Positions 62,961 through 64,000 of a DNA stretch of 64,000 nt are shown here, in pieces. Both the position numbers and the translations under genes were made by a program. Every line of letters starts with the position of its first letter. Within the stretch, counting starts at the first letter, position 1. The stretch is from Bicyclus anynana. Taxonomy: Eukaryota; Arthropoda; Insecta; Lepidoptera; Nymphalidae. The DNA is taken from NCBI RefSeq assembly GCF_947172395.1, contig NC_069087.1, positions 16,188,889 to 16,252,888 on the forward strand, given 5' to 3'. A model generated the notes under the pieces. That model ran no database searches and had not been told where the DNA came from. It worked only from the letters and a program-made list of their open reading frames with translations.

Positions 62961-64000
62961 ACTTAAAGATGAAATATGTGTGTATGTCCAAAATTGTCTC
63001 TATCAGTCAATCAATCATTGTATTTATTTTACATTATATTTTGAGACACATAATATAATACACCAGGGTATAACGACCTTTTTAACCGATTTCCAAAAAG
63101 GAGGAGGTTCTATGTTCGGCTGTATGAATATTTTATTTACAAGCCGATGTAGGTAAGTCGTATTGTGAATTACTCATCGGTTCTCTTCTTCGTACAAATC
63201 AGGTGATCTTAATTGATTTATTATCGCACTAATAGGATAGGTATATCCGTACATTACCGTACGCAGTCTATCTTGGCGCCCGAAGGTCGGCTAGGCTTTC
63301 GCTAAACAGCCTGCGCCGTGTTATGCTAGCGTACAGTGTTCCAAGATATCTACTAATATTGAAAGATTAGAAAGGCTATTAATATATATTCTTCTGAAGA
63401 TTATATTTGATAGAAGCACGCGTTATTAGACGTTGAAATTCATGACAAACTAAATATAATATGAATATGGTCGACGCAATTTCTTTTAAAGTTATGTACT
63501 CGTACGTATTAATACTGTTATTTTCTATTTAACTGTCGATATTTTGTCCGTGTCAAATGTTGTGGTTGTTTGTGAGGTTTTCCCGGAAAAAAAACAAAAT
63601 ACCTGCTGTGTTGCTGTTATTAAACGCTCATATTTATAAATTGTTACATTACATCGGTATCATTATTTAACGTAATTTTATTCGTCAGACGAGAACAGCT
63701 GAGATATTCATTAACTTTGGTCTATTAGCTACCTAATATAATTGAAGCCCATTGTTAACAAAAGTAATGATGTCAAACACGATGGTTAGTAATTTGGATC
63801 AGTTAGCAATGGATTAATATGGAATACAAAATTACTTCATTTCATCAGAATCACTAACAATAACTATGGTAATTTTCGTGTATAGCCACTACAGTTACCC
63901 AAAGTTAGAGAATTGGCCTACAGGTGTGATCAGGTTTAGGTTTTAATGTCCTATCTGTCACTAACATACAATTCTCTTCAAGCAAACGAACGGAAAGCCT

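Larger units (their letters stand above)
46235..64000. other. Probable first intron of the DRAK-like gene (at least 17.8 kb)
   Basis: No protein-coding exon recognised on either strand. Contents are dispersed repeats plus unique, locally GC-rich or TAATTA-rich stretches listed separately. Sections with nothing nameable: about 46300-47430, 48400-49730, 51080-52420, 55210-56500, 62000-62800 and 63120-64000. Short TTAACCGA/TCGGTTAA words near CCTCCTTTTT recur at 57780, 63080 and 36760 and mark another repeat family. Confidence 0.45.

Overview
The window looks like a lepidopteran (moth or butterfly) nuclear chromosome segment. Genes are spliced with GT/AG introns. Non-coding DNA is AT-rich and packed with relics typical of Lepidoptera: tRNA-derived SINEs, RTE-type LINE tails ending in ATGATGATGA runs, Helitron-like elements ending in CTAG, and many small terminal-inverted-repeat (TIR) elements. 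No species can be named from sequence alone.

Layout. 1-251 (-) is the start of a LINE ORF. 252-5940 holds only transposon relics. 5941-10808 (+) carries the last four coding exons of a HECW/NEDL-type HECT ubiquitin ligase, with upstream exons off the left edge. 10826-11952 has two well-bounded TIR elements, then about 3 kb of featureless AT-rich DNA. 15109-16269 (-) is a single-exon SERBP1/Vig-family mRNA- and ribosome-binding protein with YY1/Pho-like promoter motifs. 18618-19823 and 19997-21187 (-) are two intronless, divergent glutamine synthetases with basic, mitochondrial-style N-termini. 21948-24944 (+) is the four-exon RNA polymerase III subunit RPC9 (CRCP). 25401-34271 and 35825-44269 (+) are two tandemly duplicated six-coding-exon glutathione S-transferases, most like the insect epsilon class; their 228-residue products differ at 23 positions. 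46089-46234 (+) is the first coding exon of a probable DRAK/STK17-type kinase. The rest of the window (at least 17.8 kb) appears to be its first intron, with many transposons and some GC-rich or homeodomain-motif-rich stretches that could be regulatory.

The genes do not form one pathway. There are two local paralog clusters (GS and GST) among unrelated housekeeping or signalling genes. The most unusual items are: an almost perfect palindrome with two 789-bp arms around a 102-bp spacer in the DRAK intron; a perfect 30-bp hairpin with a 5-nt loop at 60202-60266; an internally deleted TA-target transposon whose empty site survives in a neighbouring 170-bp duplicate; a TIR element inserted 17 bp after the HECW stop codon that carries three 14-bp nuclear-receptor-like palindromes 41-42 bp apart; and the divergent tandem glutamine synthetases. 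I found no CRISPR array, rRNA, credible functional tRNA or intact autonomous transposon.
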